A DNA stretch of 64,000 bases from Liolophura sinensis. Taxonomy: Eukaryota > Mollusca > Polyplacophora > Chitonida > Chitonidae. Of the stretch, positions 44,750-55,049 are shown piece by piece (the stretch's first letter is position 1; the number at the start of each line of letters is the position of its first letter). A program made the position numbers and the translations under genes. The stretch is taken from assembly GCF_032854445.1 (NCBI RefSeq), contig NC_088302.1, forward strand, positions 46,292,645 through 46,356,644, in the 5' to 3' direction. The notes beneath the pieces are model-generated. The model saw only the letters and a program-made list of their open reading frames with translations. It was not told the DNA's origin and ran no database searches.

Positions 44750-47700
44750 GGTATATAACCGTCGGGGATAGTCCGGTTAAATATCCCACATGGGTGGTGC
44801 TCACACCGTCCGCCAGTAGTTTACGTTTTGCATAAAAGTATGTGAAGGCATCTTTGATCTGTGTGTATGAAAGCGTATTGTTCCCCCACATCCGCATGCC
44901 GCGGTTCACACATTCGCGCTTTGGTGGTCGCGCAACACGGAGAGGCAGACGTCCTAATCCACTAGTCTGTACTGTTCCACTTACCGCCGTAGCAATAGTA
45001 TGTCTTCGAACACAAACTGACGTTAGTGTCACCAGTCCAATGGCTTTGAAGAGCCACGGCGTACGTTTACCAAAGTCGTAGTGGTCGCGTCGAGGCAACC
45101 ATTTGTCCTGCTCGGCCTAGTATACCGCCCGCAGCTCAGGTTTAACCAAGCATTCCCAGTCCGGGTCAGACCCGGCCATGTACGCTGAGTCCGTGTCCAT
45201 CTCGCAGTAGTGCCAGTCCGCCTTTGAAAAAAAAATGAGTCATGGAATCATAGTAAAACTCCAACATACGGGGTTTGGCTTTCTGGTACACCATACACCC
45301 TATTTGCAAGGGTAGGTCGTAACGAATGGTCCTCTTGCTGCTCACCACTTCGAAGGTGTCGTCATCGATTGGGTCGAAAGTACGGCACCCTACACTCTAC
45401 AGTAACTTGCACGTCTTCGTCAGGTTACAGATTTTCACATCCACTTGCCGGTCTTGGTTTGTCACGTTTTTGCCATAACCGGAATTTCAAAACAACTTCA
45501 TCGTTTCCCCGATAAGACCCTTGGTAGGGTCGGCGTCCCCCTCTCGCCGGGCTTGGATGACGGCGTCCACGAATGATTGCAAGGCTCGCTCGGGCGTGTA
45601 CTCCATCACTTAGTAGACGCGGATCACTACCAACTAGCGAGCGAGATACCACTGGAGCAAAAGGGTGGCCAGCAGCATTTCCGTGCCAAACATACTATCA
45701 GTATTCGCCTGGAACCGGGCATGATGTTATTTACCTCCGCGAACTCCGCCACTCCGCCTATGTCCTCCCGTCTCACATCGATATTTTAAATATAGGTGGA
45801 CATTCCGCTAAGTCCGCTTTGAGATGGTCCGGCACGTGGATGTCGCATTCGACAAAGCCAAACAATCGGCCTTGGACGACAGCCTCCACCAGCTGAGCGT
45901 GCGTCTTGGGCTGTCGCTGTGACACAGGTAAGCCGTACTGCTGCAGGAAGGCGCGCAAGGCCGGGTTCTTTTTCCGCATGCAAAGAAAGTCGCACTTCCA
46001 TATGGATATCAGCTCGTACCCCTGGGAGCACACGTAGGCCTCGTTCTCGCTCACTTCTTGGCACAAGTTTTGAGGTGTCAGCCCACGCCGGTCGTTGTAG
46101 CACAGCTCACCCTGGCGTGGCTGATTCAGGTGACAGCCTTGGTAGTGGTAATACCAACCGTGGAACTGGAAGACGGTGGGACGTCCGTCGATGTGAGCGA
46201 ACCCGTCTACGGGGAGTTGTCTTTCACCCGTTTTTCTGTGTAGTTTAGTCGGTGGCCGATGGGTACCTCCAGCCGGTGCGACTTCCAGCCCAGCCATTTT
46301 TCAGCCAGACGCGTAGCGGTCTACACTCGTGTAACAAATTTTTATTTTGGTGACGCGGCAATCGTAAGCTTTCACCCACTTGTCGTAACTGTAATTACGG
46401 GCCAGGTAATTTTGTATGTCCAGAAATTTAAGCTGCGGCGTGCTAAAGGCCAAGTTCAGGTCGTAGTTGTCTGAGTTAAAGCCGAGCACGGGGAGCTGGT
46501 TGATATAGGCGACGAATTTGTCCCGCACCCGCCGAGTGTAAGACGGCTTGAAGTCGTTGGAATCGATGCGCTCGTCTAACTTGTCCAGGATGTAGGCATA
46601 ACGCTCGGTGAGATAGGCGCTACTGGTCTTGCTGATGGTATTGAGGTAAGCCATCATCCGCTCGACGAGCAGGTGGGGATCGCCGGTGGAGATGAAGCAC
46701 ACGGGTTGGTTGTTGTCAGGCACATTGGAGTTCACGCTGACAATCATGGGGATATGTTGGGACGTCCATTCCGTTGACCCGGTCATGGCTTCGTCCACAG
46801 GGGCCAGGTAAGTTTTGAACTCGTAACGTGCTCGGTGAGGGAATATTCCGTTGTCGCCTTCCCGGAGGTAAACACCCATGTCCGCCAACATTTCGAAAAT
46901 AGTGGATTGATTGTGGAATACACCCCCCGGGTACTTTCGGCAAACGGCGTCGGTACACGTTTGACCGTGCCGTCGTAATTTCCATAGCTTATTAAAACTC
47001 TTAGAACAAACTTGACAAGTGAAAGACTGGGCGTAACGCCCCATGTCCTTGATGTAGGTGAAATGCTAATTGTGCACGTTTAACCGCATGGTGGGAGAAG
47101 CATAGCGCTGTGCACTGCGATGGACGTAGTACGACCGAGTACGACTTGTCTATGGGGAGGAGCTGGTATACTTGAATGTTTACGTTAAGTAGGCTCTCCA
47201 CCGTGTCCAGCACACTGAGAGGTACGCCGGGGAACTGCCTCGGTCCCATTTCCATTGCCTCTAGATATATGCCGCGATAAAGTCGAGCCTGATTTTTACA
47301 CTTTTGCGGGTTGGCCTTGTCTGTGTGGACGGCCAAACACCGAAATAAGCATAAATGATCCTTGTAAGTACCATCTCTTCCTGCCACCAACGTGTGCAGC
47401 CCCTTGTTCGCCGCCAGGTAAGGCGGTAACGTAACCCCGCCCTCACGGATGGGCTCATGGCGAAGTTTATGGACAAAAAAAGCAACACGTTGGTGAGGAG
47501 GTCCACAATCCATTTTGTGTTGGGGTGTTGTTTTTGTGTCCAGGCGAGTGGATCTTGGCTGGGGAGATGCTGGGTGAGAAATTCACGCAGGTCAGCCCGA
47601 CTCGCAACTTGGTACGGCGCGTCGAGTAAACAAGTATTGTTGGTGCTGGGGTAAAAATAACGCATCTGTCTCGTCTCCTTTTGGCACAGGATATACCCAA

Positions 47701-48052
47701 AGCTGTAGTTGACGGTAAAGGCGGTGGACTGGTCCTCATAAATCGCGTTCAGATAGGCGGGGATAACTCCGAGATCGCTGAGCCGGTAGTTGTAGCAGTC
47801 CTGCACCGGCTTGCCGCGGTAAAAATGGCTCCGAATCGAGCGCCAATGCTGCCGATACAGTTTCCGTAGATCACTCTCACTGCTAAAGCAAGAGGTCGTC
47901 GAGGGGTTGGGTCGGGTCGGCTGGAACTTTTCGCCCATTGCAGGGACGTCCGGTTCAAAGCGGCTTACTAGGGGGTTGTCACTCGAGCTGGATTTGGAGT
48001 TGGCTTCGTTTTCTTTGGCGGTGGTGGTGGGAAAAGCGGGTCTCTGTAACAC
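44750..48052 (-). pseudogene. Polinton family B DNA polymerase (protein-primed type), broken
   Basis: Replicates the element from its ends. From the N terminus: HPNTKWIVDLLTNV and DHLCLFRCLAVH region; zinc-finger-like CQVCSKSFNKLWKLRRHGQT; exonuclease motif LPVLGFNSDNYDLNLA; VFQFHGWYYH; motif A FGFVECDIHVPDHLK; motif B, whose LFGNSGYGK glycine is TGA (45487-45489); RYDLPLQIGCMVYQKAKPRM and LEFYYD; motif C CEMDTDSAY (45180-45206) intact; VKPELRAVY, an in-frame TAG (45117-45119), WLPRRDHYDFGKRTPWLFKA. Frameshifts lie near 47480 (A7 run), 47100, 46320, 46220, 45770, 45225 (A9 run) and 44990. About 1100 codons in all. The ATG at 48050-48052 is the furthest upstream plausible start. Confidence 0.88.
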
Positions 48053-48420
48053 AGAAGCGTGTTGAATAGTCGCCTATGTATAGTATAGTAGAGTAGAGTA
48101 GACTAGAGTGTAGCATAGTTTAGTATGATATATTATAACTATAATAGATTATACCTATAGTATCGTAGAGTATAACTATAGTAGAGTATAACTATAACAT
48201 TGAATAGCTATACTGTAGTAAAACTACAGTAGGGGAATAGTACGATCGGATAGCACGGTGACTGGGTGTAAAAGGCCTGTGGCGTGTGGTGACGCACCCC
48301 CCCCCCCCCCCCGCGCAATGTGTCAGTGGGTGTCCGTGGGGGCTTGCCGAATATTAATAGTCTAGTATAGCTATAGTATCGCATAGTTTAACTATAGTAT
48401 CGTATAGTATAGCTATAGTA
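48053..48420. repeat. Polinton right subterminal region, TATAGTA repeats
   Basis: AT-rich tract of imperfect TAGTATAGTAGAGTA and ACTATAGTATCGTATAGTAT motifs, interrupted by a 17-C run at 48297-48313. It mirrors the TATAGTATAACATTG repeats of the left arm. Confidence 0.7.
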
Positions 48421-48508
48421 TCGACACCACCAACACTCCGCAAACCTCCGACGCCTCCGTAACCCCGACGCCGCCCAATCGCACACGTTTGCAACATACC
48501 AAACTACT
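48421..48508. repeat. Polinton right terminal inverted repeat
   Basis: Ends GCAACATACCAAACTACT. Its reverse complement differs from the left repeat at about 8 of 88 positions; mismatches cluster at positions 7-9 and 69-75. Confidence 0.92.
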
Positions 48509-48514
48509 GGTGTC
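48509..48514. repeat. Polinton target-site duplication, right
   Basis: GGTGTC, identical to 38493-38498. Confidence 0.85.
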
Positions 48515-50775
48515 GTCTAGGCATGGGCAAGTATGTCTGTGAATTTTTAGGACAGCAAATTCTAGATGGGATCGCTTCCCCTGTTATCGATGGTGCCCTT
48601 AAAAGGCTATCAGCAGCGCTGAGAGAACCGTTTTGGTGGTCTGACACTGGTCATGACGTTCGATGGCTACCATTGCCTTCGACCAATACGACATACATTT
48701 AAGCTTGCTCTACACTTGAAAATATGTGTGTCACACTTGTGAAAGTTAGTAAATTACTTTGCAATGGTTGATAGTTAATTCCAGACACTTTGTGTTTATT
48801 CCTAAGTGAAATGAACTTCAGTGCAGCGTTAAACTACAACCGAATGAATATAGAACAATTTTCCCTAACTTGATTTAGTGTTTGAAGAGGTCACCTGCGA
48901 GATGAACACTTTATCTTGTCATGTTGTTATTGTTTGTTACATTGTTGGCTTGGGGTTCAGTTTCACAAAGATGTCGTATATGTACGATAATCGCACATAT
49001 GGAAAAATAACATGGCTACAGTGACGTACAAAATATCGCACGACAAATGTACGATGAAAAATGTCGTGCGCCGCCTTGTGAAACTGGCCCCTAGCACTTT
49101 TCTATGTTGATTTGACTGATGAATTCCCATTAAAGATCCCGGACACTGGAACCGTACATGCCCAAACGTCTGCCCAAACTTAGCAGTACATGTGTTACTT
49201 GCCCATTCAGTTTTCTGGCGGTGAAAGGTTATTTATTGGCTTTATGAATGCAAATTTCACGCAATGTACTTTTGCCTACGTTATATTTTTGTTGTTACTT
49301 AACATGTTTCAGGCTCAGGGATCACGAAGTGTTCTTAGACTTGAGATAAAATTTTAAATCACTTTAAAATTGTTATTTCTTATCTTATAAGGTTAAAATA
49401 TTGCTTGACAACGTAAATTCTTGTCACATTATTCTACAACAATTTGTAGCTGAATTAACGGAAACTAACATGACAAATTCAATGATTGAAATTTTGACTT
49501 AAGTCTATGATCGCATTCTGACCCCGGGGTCTGAAACTCAATGTTTTTTTTACCAACCTGCGGATATGTGTTGTGTATGCACACTGTACTTTATTTGCCA
49601 TAGCATGAAGTTTCACCATAAAGTATCTGCTAAATAATGTACACTTAATACGGACATGGGATAATGGAACTGAAAAAAGGGCAGAAATTTTATGACGTCT
49701 AGCAGTTCTCCCACGTTGTCTTTTTGGAGTCAGTGGAATTGATTCCTAACCCTAGTCAGGTGCCTGTTCAGAAGTTTCCTTTTCCCCCTTACTAAAGTTT
49801 TGATTTTGTCGAAAGCCCGCAGTAAAAGAAACACTGGTTGTGTTTCATAGTCATTACAAAGAGTTCGCGGGTTGGATGATTTTCAAACCGATCGCCTTTA
49901 GAAGCTCCCATCCACATTACGTGGGCAATGATATTAACACGTCTGTGAAGTATCCATTAAGACCCCATGGAGACTTAATACTGAAACAAAAGAAGCAGCC
50001 ACACCGCGGTAATCGTCTTCACCAAATGGAAGGCCACATATATTGTCGTATAGTGCAGCACTGCATGTATTTATATGCTGTCGTGGTTGTTTTATCTGGT
50101 TGCTATGCCTTTCTTACCCTGTACTTTAGTCACGATATTCCTTTAATAGTGCCTTTGTGGCATAAACCTACTTTCAAATGTAACTAAAACGGGCGAAGTA
50201 CAGATTTACTGAGAAATAAATATGACATGCTATTTGGTATTTGAAAATCATTCTGTTTTACTTGCTAAAGAGAATATTACATTATAACATAGTTAAAGTG
50301 TGTTTTACTGTGACCACAAAATACCACTGAAAAAACTAAATATTTGTCAGTTTGCTAATACCCTCTGCTAAGCTTTCAAAACTAATTTTCCAACAGTTCA
50401 ATCGTGTATTTGGTTATAACTCTAATTTATATAAAATAGGTTTGATATGGAGAATGTACAATTCTATTTTTGTGGCCATCTTAAGCAAATCATTCTCAAA
50501 GCTTTTGACTTTGAAAGCATAATACATGACCCTGTAAGTGTTATTGTCAGCATGACAACGGAGACAGAAAAAAGGACCCTACTTTAAGATTTGACTAAAA
50601 TACGTACGTAAGCACTTGCTAATGTAGTTCAAGGACAAACCCGAGTTAAATTTGCGCGTCGCCAAGCAAACAAAATAATGCAGCATCAAACGCTTGACTT
50701 GGCAATCTTTCTTCTTGTGTCCTATTACGTCTGTCTGTGTGAATTACACACACTATCGAATGATGCAGGGGATTA
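48515..50775. repeat. tandem multi-kb unit, copy 1, part right of the Polinton
   Basis: Continues the unit cut at 38492. Blocks shared with later copies: 48515-48770 (matches 53660-53950), 49530-49800 (ACCAACCTGCGGATATGTGT, GGTATTGC-free CTAGCAGTTCTCCCACGTTG), 49850-50200 (TTATATGCTGTCGTGGTTG), 50390-50770 (AGTTCAATCGTGTATTTGGT, GACCCTGTAAGTGTTATTGT, TAGTTCAAGGACAAACCCGA). Confidence 0.7.
48523..48702 (+). other. 59-codon frame shared in part with a second unit copy
   Basis: ATGGGCAAGTATGTC opens a frame ending FWWSDTGHDVRWLPLPS and TAA. The paralogue at 53679 opens MSKYSFRGSFQGQI, stops at TAA (53775-53777), then continues after a frame change with DDDIRWTALALPQYDLHF. M-x-KY at the start and D-x-RW-x-x-x-LP near the end are shared. 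This could be a decayed terminal exon or chance; no family recognised. Confidence 0.25.
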
Positions 50776-51277
50776 TTTAGATTAACTTAAGATCGTCGCA
50801 GATTTTGGTCCGCAAAAGTCAACATTCTAGATCTCAAGCATAAGATCAAGTTTCTTGCCTCACGGGACAGAGGAGACTTCAAGGAGTACAAATATAATCT
50901 CATTATGGATTTTCACCATCATGCATGACAGAGTAAATAAAATATCGATGATGTTAGTGCTCTGGGCGATCCAGAAGCAAATTTGGCGAGTAGGGCGTCG
51001 CTATGACCCTCTTGGCAGTGAGTAAGGTATCCTTGTTTGAACTATAACCCTGATAATCTTACTTGAAACCAGGAACCCAGGTTTCGGCCGACTTTAGAAG
51101 CCCGAAGTCACGGTATGTGGCCTATAAAATCCCTGGGATAAGAGAGAATTTGGGGACAGAGAGTAGACACTACACAGAACATTCCACATCCTCCAAATAT
51201 GAGTTTCGAGAATAACAACTGATATTTCTTTGTACAACAATCCATATATGAGCATATACATTTACATCATGAGACAC

Positions 51278-51625
51278 CGTTTCGGTGGCATAATGGTTAG
51301 AGCGTCCGCCTCGAAGTCGGAAGACCCCCGGATCAAACCTATGATATGATAAGACTATCATATCAAAGACTGTCATATCAAAATGATACTTGTTGCAGCC
51401 ACTGAGAGGCTAGAACAAGGAAACAGGGCGTTTTGGCTTGGTATCAGTACAATGTGACTGGGTGGGGCGTCATGTGTTGTGTCTTCTGCATTATACTTCA
51501 GCATTTTGACGCCATGGAGTCGCCCTGCCACAAGAGAACACAATATATGTACACACACCTAATAACTCTTCGTCGTTATATGACTGAAAAGAAAGTACGA
51601 CGTTAAACTCCATGCATACATACAT
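51278..51625 (+). mobile_element. SINE, family B, full length with target-site duplication
   Basis: A tRNA-like head (GGTGGCATAATGGTTAGAGC, with a B-box-like GATCAAACC), body GATACTTGTTGCAGCC, GGCTAGAACAAGGAAACAGG, and an end TATGACTGAAAAGAAAGTAC, GACGTTAAAC, then a CATACATACATA tail. Flanks ACATCATGAGACAC (51264-51277) and ACATCATGACAC (51626-51637) form the target duplication. Confidence 0.75.
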
Positions 51626-51880
51626 ACATCATGACACAGACTTACGTTAAACCCGTCACTCACTCACTCACTGTCACAGACTTATTCTACCTTCACGTTT
51701 GGCTGTTGACAAAAATGTTGTCAAATGCACAATGTAATGTGTATTAGTACATATATGAGGGTATTAAAACTTTGGGATAAAAAAATGCCGTCTTCTTCAT
51801 GAGCCAGAGCGAACTGATAGGAAATTTATATGTGGTATTTCATGATGTCACGAAAGTTTACAAAACTCCCTCTACTGTTA

Positions 51881-52210
51881 CAACCGGCCCCGATAGCACA
51901 ATTGGTAGAGCGTCCGCTTTGAGAGCGGTTGATCCAGTGTCAATCGTTCCTCGCCTTGCGTTCAGCATGATTGGGATGGTGCAACGACTCGTTGACCCGT
52001 ATCAGAGTAATATCTCCGGCGGGGCAGCTTACTTCCCTTCGGAAAGACTTCTGAGTGAAGCAGCACCAGATTAAAGAGCAGTGGAAATCCATCCTGCAAG
52101 AAGGAGGCACATTACATGCACGCTAAGGATTCCTTCGTCTTCGTCATATGACTGAAAAATTGTTAAGTACGACGTTAAACCCCCAAGCACTCACTCACTC
52201 ACTTACTCAC
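51881..52210 (+). mobile_element. SINE, family C, full length with target-site duplication
   Basis: A tRNA-like head with A box TAGCACAATTGGTAGAGCG and anticodon-arm-like CCGCTTTGAGAGCGG, body ATGGTGCAACGACTCGTTGA, CCCGTATCAGAGTAATATCT, GAAGCAGCACCAGATTAAAG, end ATGACTGAAAAATTGTTAAG, TACGACGTTAAAC and tail (ACTC)n. Flanking 10-bp duplication TCTACTGTTA (51871-51880) and TCTACTATTA (52211-52220). It is not a functional tRNA: there is no CCT-stem closure and the body runs on. Confidence 0.85.
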
Positions 52211-52529
52211 TCTACTATTATATGTGATCCCATGTGTAATACAAAGGAATCGATCTCGTAAGACCCGTAACATTTGTTTTCATGGACCAAACATGACTGA
52301 ATGCGGGTCTCACGCAGTGCATCATTTCAGCATTTTTTGCACCTCTAGCCCACAGACATAGTTAATATTAGCATTTGCCTGTGGGTCAATCTAAAATTGT
52401 GGGAACGAACACAACGATAAGGTCACAAAATTATGCACACATGGAAAAGAAGAGCAGGGTATATGGAAAACTGTAAATGATCTGCAGTAGTTGTCTTACA
52501 AGAACAATGTTGGTTTCAGTCCCATATAT

Positions 52530-53050
52530 CATTATGCAGGTACCACCTCAGCGAAGTACTGGTATACCACCCCAGCGAAGTACTGGAATCACCCTGTCTG
52601 TCCGTCGGTCTGTCTGTTTGTATACACGATTTTGTCCATGCATCTCAACCCAAACTACTGTTCCGATTTCGATGACAATCATCGGAACTTGTGCATGATT
52701 AAGTTACTGGCGATTGAGTAATTGTTTTTTTTTATAATTACCCTCATTTAGGACTTACTGACTAGGCGTAATAGTGCTTTCCGTGTATTCAGATTTTGTC
52801 CTCCCAGGATGCATCGCCTCACAAACTACTGGGCTCATTTTGATGAAACTTAGCATGCTTCTTACTTGTGATCTAAACCTGTGAATGCTTAAGTTTAATT
52901 ACAACTGGGTAATTATCTTCATAATTACTCCCGCTCAGTTATTTAGTGCAATAGTGGATTTTCATGTACAGTGTTTTCTCCTCTGATTGCTATATTTCTT
53001 CATTCAAAATGGATGTGCCAGTAGTGCAAGCAATGTGCACCACCGAAGGC
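52530..53050 (+). repeat. dispersed repeat with CAGCGAAGTACTGG doublet
   Basis: Two copies of CCACCTCAGCGAAGTACTGG-like text (52546-52586), a CTGTCTGTCCGTCGGTCTGT simple run, then two diverged halves of about 230 bp, each with CA(C/A)AAACTACTG, TGATGA, CATGCTTAAGT and GGGTAATT, ending GTGCAAGCAATGTGCACCA. This is a style of repeat I have seen across invertebrate genomes; family not assigned. Confidence 0.45.
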
Positions 53051-53678
53051 CCATGAAACAACCTATATGAAGCCCAAATAAGCATGTTGTCATTTTTTAG
53101 ATGTATCAGAAGATACATTGACCCTGATTACATCGCGTGCTAATAAAACGTTGACGTGCTTAAGTGTAAAGCACATATACACCCTTCGTGACCCTCGAAA
53201 TGACGCACATTAAAAGCCTTGCGTTCCACAAACCCTCAGAAACTTGGTTGTTTAAAGAAGCTGCGAAAAGACATCCATTAACTACTCAAGAGCTGTCTTT
53301 ACAAGGACAATGTTTTAGACACGTACATTATAGCGCATGTGGTTATAGTGTGTTCAGCTTTCAGGATGTTTACAAATTTCATGATGTGTCAACACTTCTG
53401 GTTTACAGTTTACGTCTTTGTGCTTCAGACAAATTTGAAATATTTCGGTCAAGATTTTGGTGTCCAAGGTGGATATGCCTTCCGATGGGCTTTCCATTAA
53501 GGATGCCAGTTTTACCAATACAGGAATGTGAAAACTTTCTGTAGCCGTTCCCAGAAAATCTTTTCATTCTTAGTCGAAGAATAAATTTTGGATTATAATT
53601 GTCCGAGGTCATACCGAGTGAACAATTCAATATTTATATATCACCATTTTCCCTTCGATCAATACTCATCTTGTTGCC

Positions 53679-53924
53679 ATGAGCAAATACTCCTTCCGCG
53701 GCAGTTTTCAGGGGCAGATCGTGATCGAGGACACCAAGGACGTGGAATCTTCGAGGAAGAATTGCGCTGCTTATTAAGGCTTGGTGGAAAAGGGCGTCGA
53801 GGGCTCCATAAGGCAGTCTTACCCTGATGATGACATTCGCTGGACAGCACTTGCATTGCCCCAATATGACCTACACTTTGCCCTTGCTCTTCCGGCGGAA
53901 ATATGTGCATCACACGTCTGAAAG
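53679..53924 (+). other. paralogue of the 48523 short frame
   Basis: MSKYSFRGSFQGQIVIED opens the frame, which stops at 53775-53777. After a frame change, the DIRWTALALPQYDLHFALAL segment runs to TGA at about 53922. It is aligned with 48523-48770 at the DNA level over about 240 bp. See the 48523 entry for the comparison. Confidence 0.25.
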
Positions 53925-54391
53925 CCGACAAGTTACTTTGCAATGGTTGTTGGTTTATTCCATACATTTAATTTTTAGTGTATGGTTGAAATAACTGTTT
54001 TCCCTTAAAAGTCAACCGAATAAATACCAGACAAATAATATCAGACATTCCTAAACTTGAACTGGTGTTGAAAAGATTACTTGCCAGATAAGCACTGATC
54101 GCAAGCTTGTCATGTTATTGTTTGTTGCCATGTTGTTATTGTTTATTGTCATCATGTTATTGTTCGTTGCCATAATGTTATTGTTTGTTGCCATATTGTC
54201 ACTGTTTGGTGTCTTACATTATTGATCTGGAACTCTCATAGTCTTGTCCAGTTGCCTATTTCGGACCAACAGCATGTCACGTGGGAGATGTCTCAACAGG
54301 TCATGGTGAGAGTTTTTTTTTTCCTCCCATTACGTATCGAGTATAACCATGGCACTGAGAAAATCTGACCGGTTAGTAATATCCGTCAGTG

Positions 54392-54726
54392 TGAGTCAGT
54401 GAGTGAGTGCTTGGGGTTTAACGTCGTACTCAACAATTTTTCAGTCATATAACGATGAAGGAATCATTAGGGTGCATGTACGCGTAATGTGCTTCCTTGT
54501 TGCAGGTTTATTTAGTGCTGCTTCACTGAGACGACTTATCGAAGGCAAGTAAGCCGTCCCTCCCGACCAATTATACTGATACGGGTCGTTGCACTATCAC
54601 CTTCATGCTGAACGCGAGGAAGTTACAACTTCATCTTTTAAAGTCTTAGGTGTGACTCGATCAAGGATTGATCCTGGATGTACCGGTCCCGAAGCGGACG
54701 CTCTACCAACTGTGCTATCCGGGCCG
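54392..54726 (-). mobile_element. SINE, family C, reverse orientation, with target-site duplication
   Basis: Starts with the complement of the ACTC tail (AGTGAGTGAGTGCTTGGGGT), then TTTTTCAGTCATATAACG, CTGATACGGGTCGTTGCACT and the complement of the tRNA-like head (GCGGACGCTCTACCAACTGT). GTCAGTG flanks it at 54385-54391 and 54727-54733. The paralogous segment at 61640-61720 lacks the insertion. Confidence 0.85.
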
Positions 54727-55049
54727 GTCAGTGATTCCCGTGGATTATTTGGTCAGCAACCATCACAAGAGGACCTTTACTGTAATGATTTCAGGAAACA
54801 TGAACACGGAGGACATGGGATCTACAGCAATATACACATCTCGTCATCTACCCAGTTCCGGTTATTTAGGAGAAGTAACCTCTTTGCTGCTGATCTGGTT
54901 TCACTCCCACTTGAGATAATACAGTATTATAATTGTGATTAGGGAAGGAAATACAGTCAGAAGAACAGCTTAGAGAAAAATGTCTGGTATTGGCCAGTTT
55001 TGACTTTGAGCAGAGTAGTTGTTCAGAGGGCAAGTTACACGTCCAACTG

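Larger units (their letters stand above)
38499..48508. mobile_element. Polinton/Maverick element, 10.0 kb, decayed
   Basis: Ends are 5'-AG; terminal inverted repeats of 88 bp match at about 80 of 88 positions; a 6-bp GGTGTC target duplication flanks it. Internal gene set (+ strand): FtsK/HerA-type packaging ATPase, an uncharacterised Polinton protein, minor capsid-like protein, core-like basic protein, major capsid protein, adenain-like protease; (- strand): family B DNA polymerase. Gene text is visibly GC-richer than the AT-rich host. Autonomous Polintons are usually 15-20 kb and carry a retroviral-type integrase, which I could not find. All genes are broken, so this is a fossil copy. It is called a Polinton rather than an adintovirus because of the transposon-style ends; the two groups grade into each other. 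Confidence 0.92.

Noticed and set aside
45573-46248. Several + strand frames of 60-109 codons
   Set aside because: They are antisense shadows of the polymerase, which is supported by motifs A, B and C on the - strand.
48297-48313. 17-C run as a functional G-quadruplex site
   Set aside because: Only a homopolymer, prone to sequencing error; no conserved context to test.
38499-48508. Retroviral-type integrase expected in a Polinton
   Set aside because: Looked for the HHCC and D,D-35-E style blocks in all frames by eye and found none; cannot rule out a very short remnant.
49840-50187. 115-codon + strand frame
   Set aside because: Lies in a block repeated at about 56550, 59500 and 62760; the frame is not preserved in those copies.
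51290-51350. Functional tRNA gene
   Set aside because: A- and B-box-like text is present but the stem bases do not pair as a tRNA and the unit continues into a SINE body with flanking duplications. The same holds for 51884-51955.
53188-53544. 118-codon + strand frame
   Set aside because: Looks coding by length but the related block in copy 1 (38290-38430) does not keep the frame, and no family is recognised.
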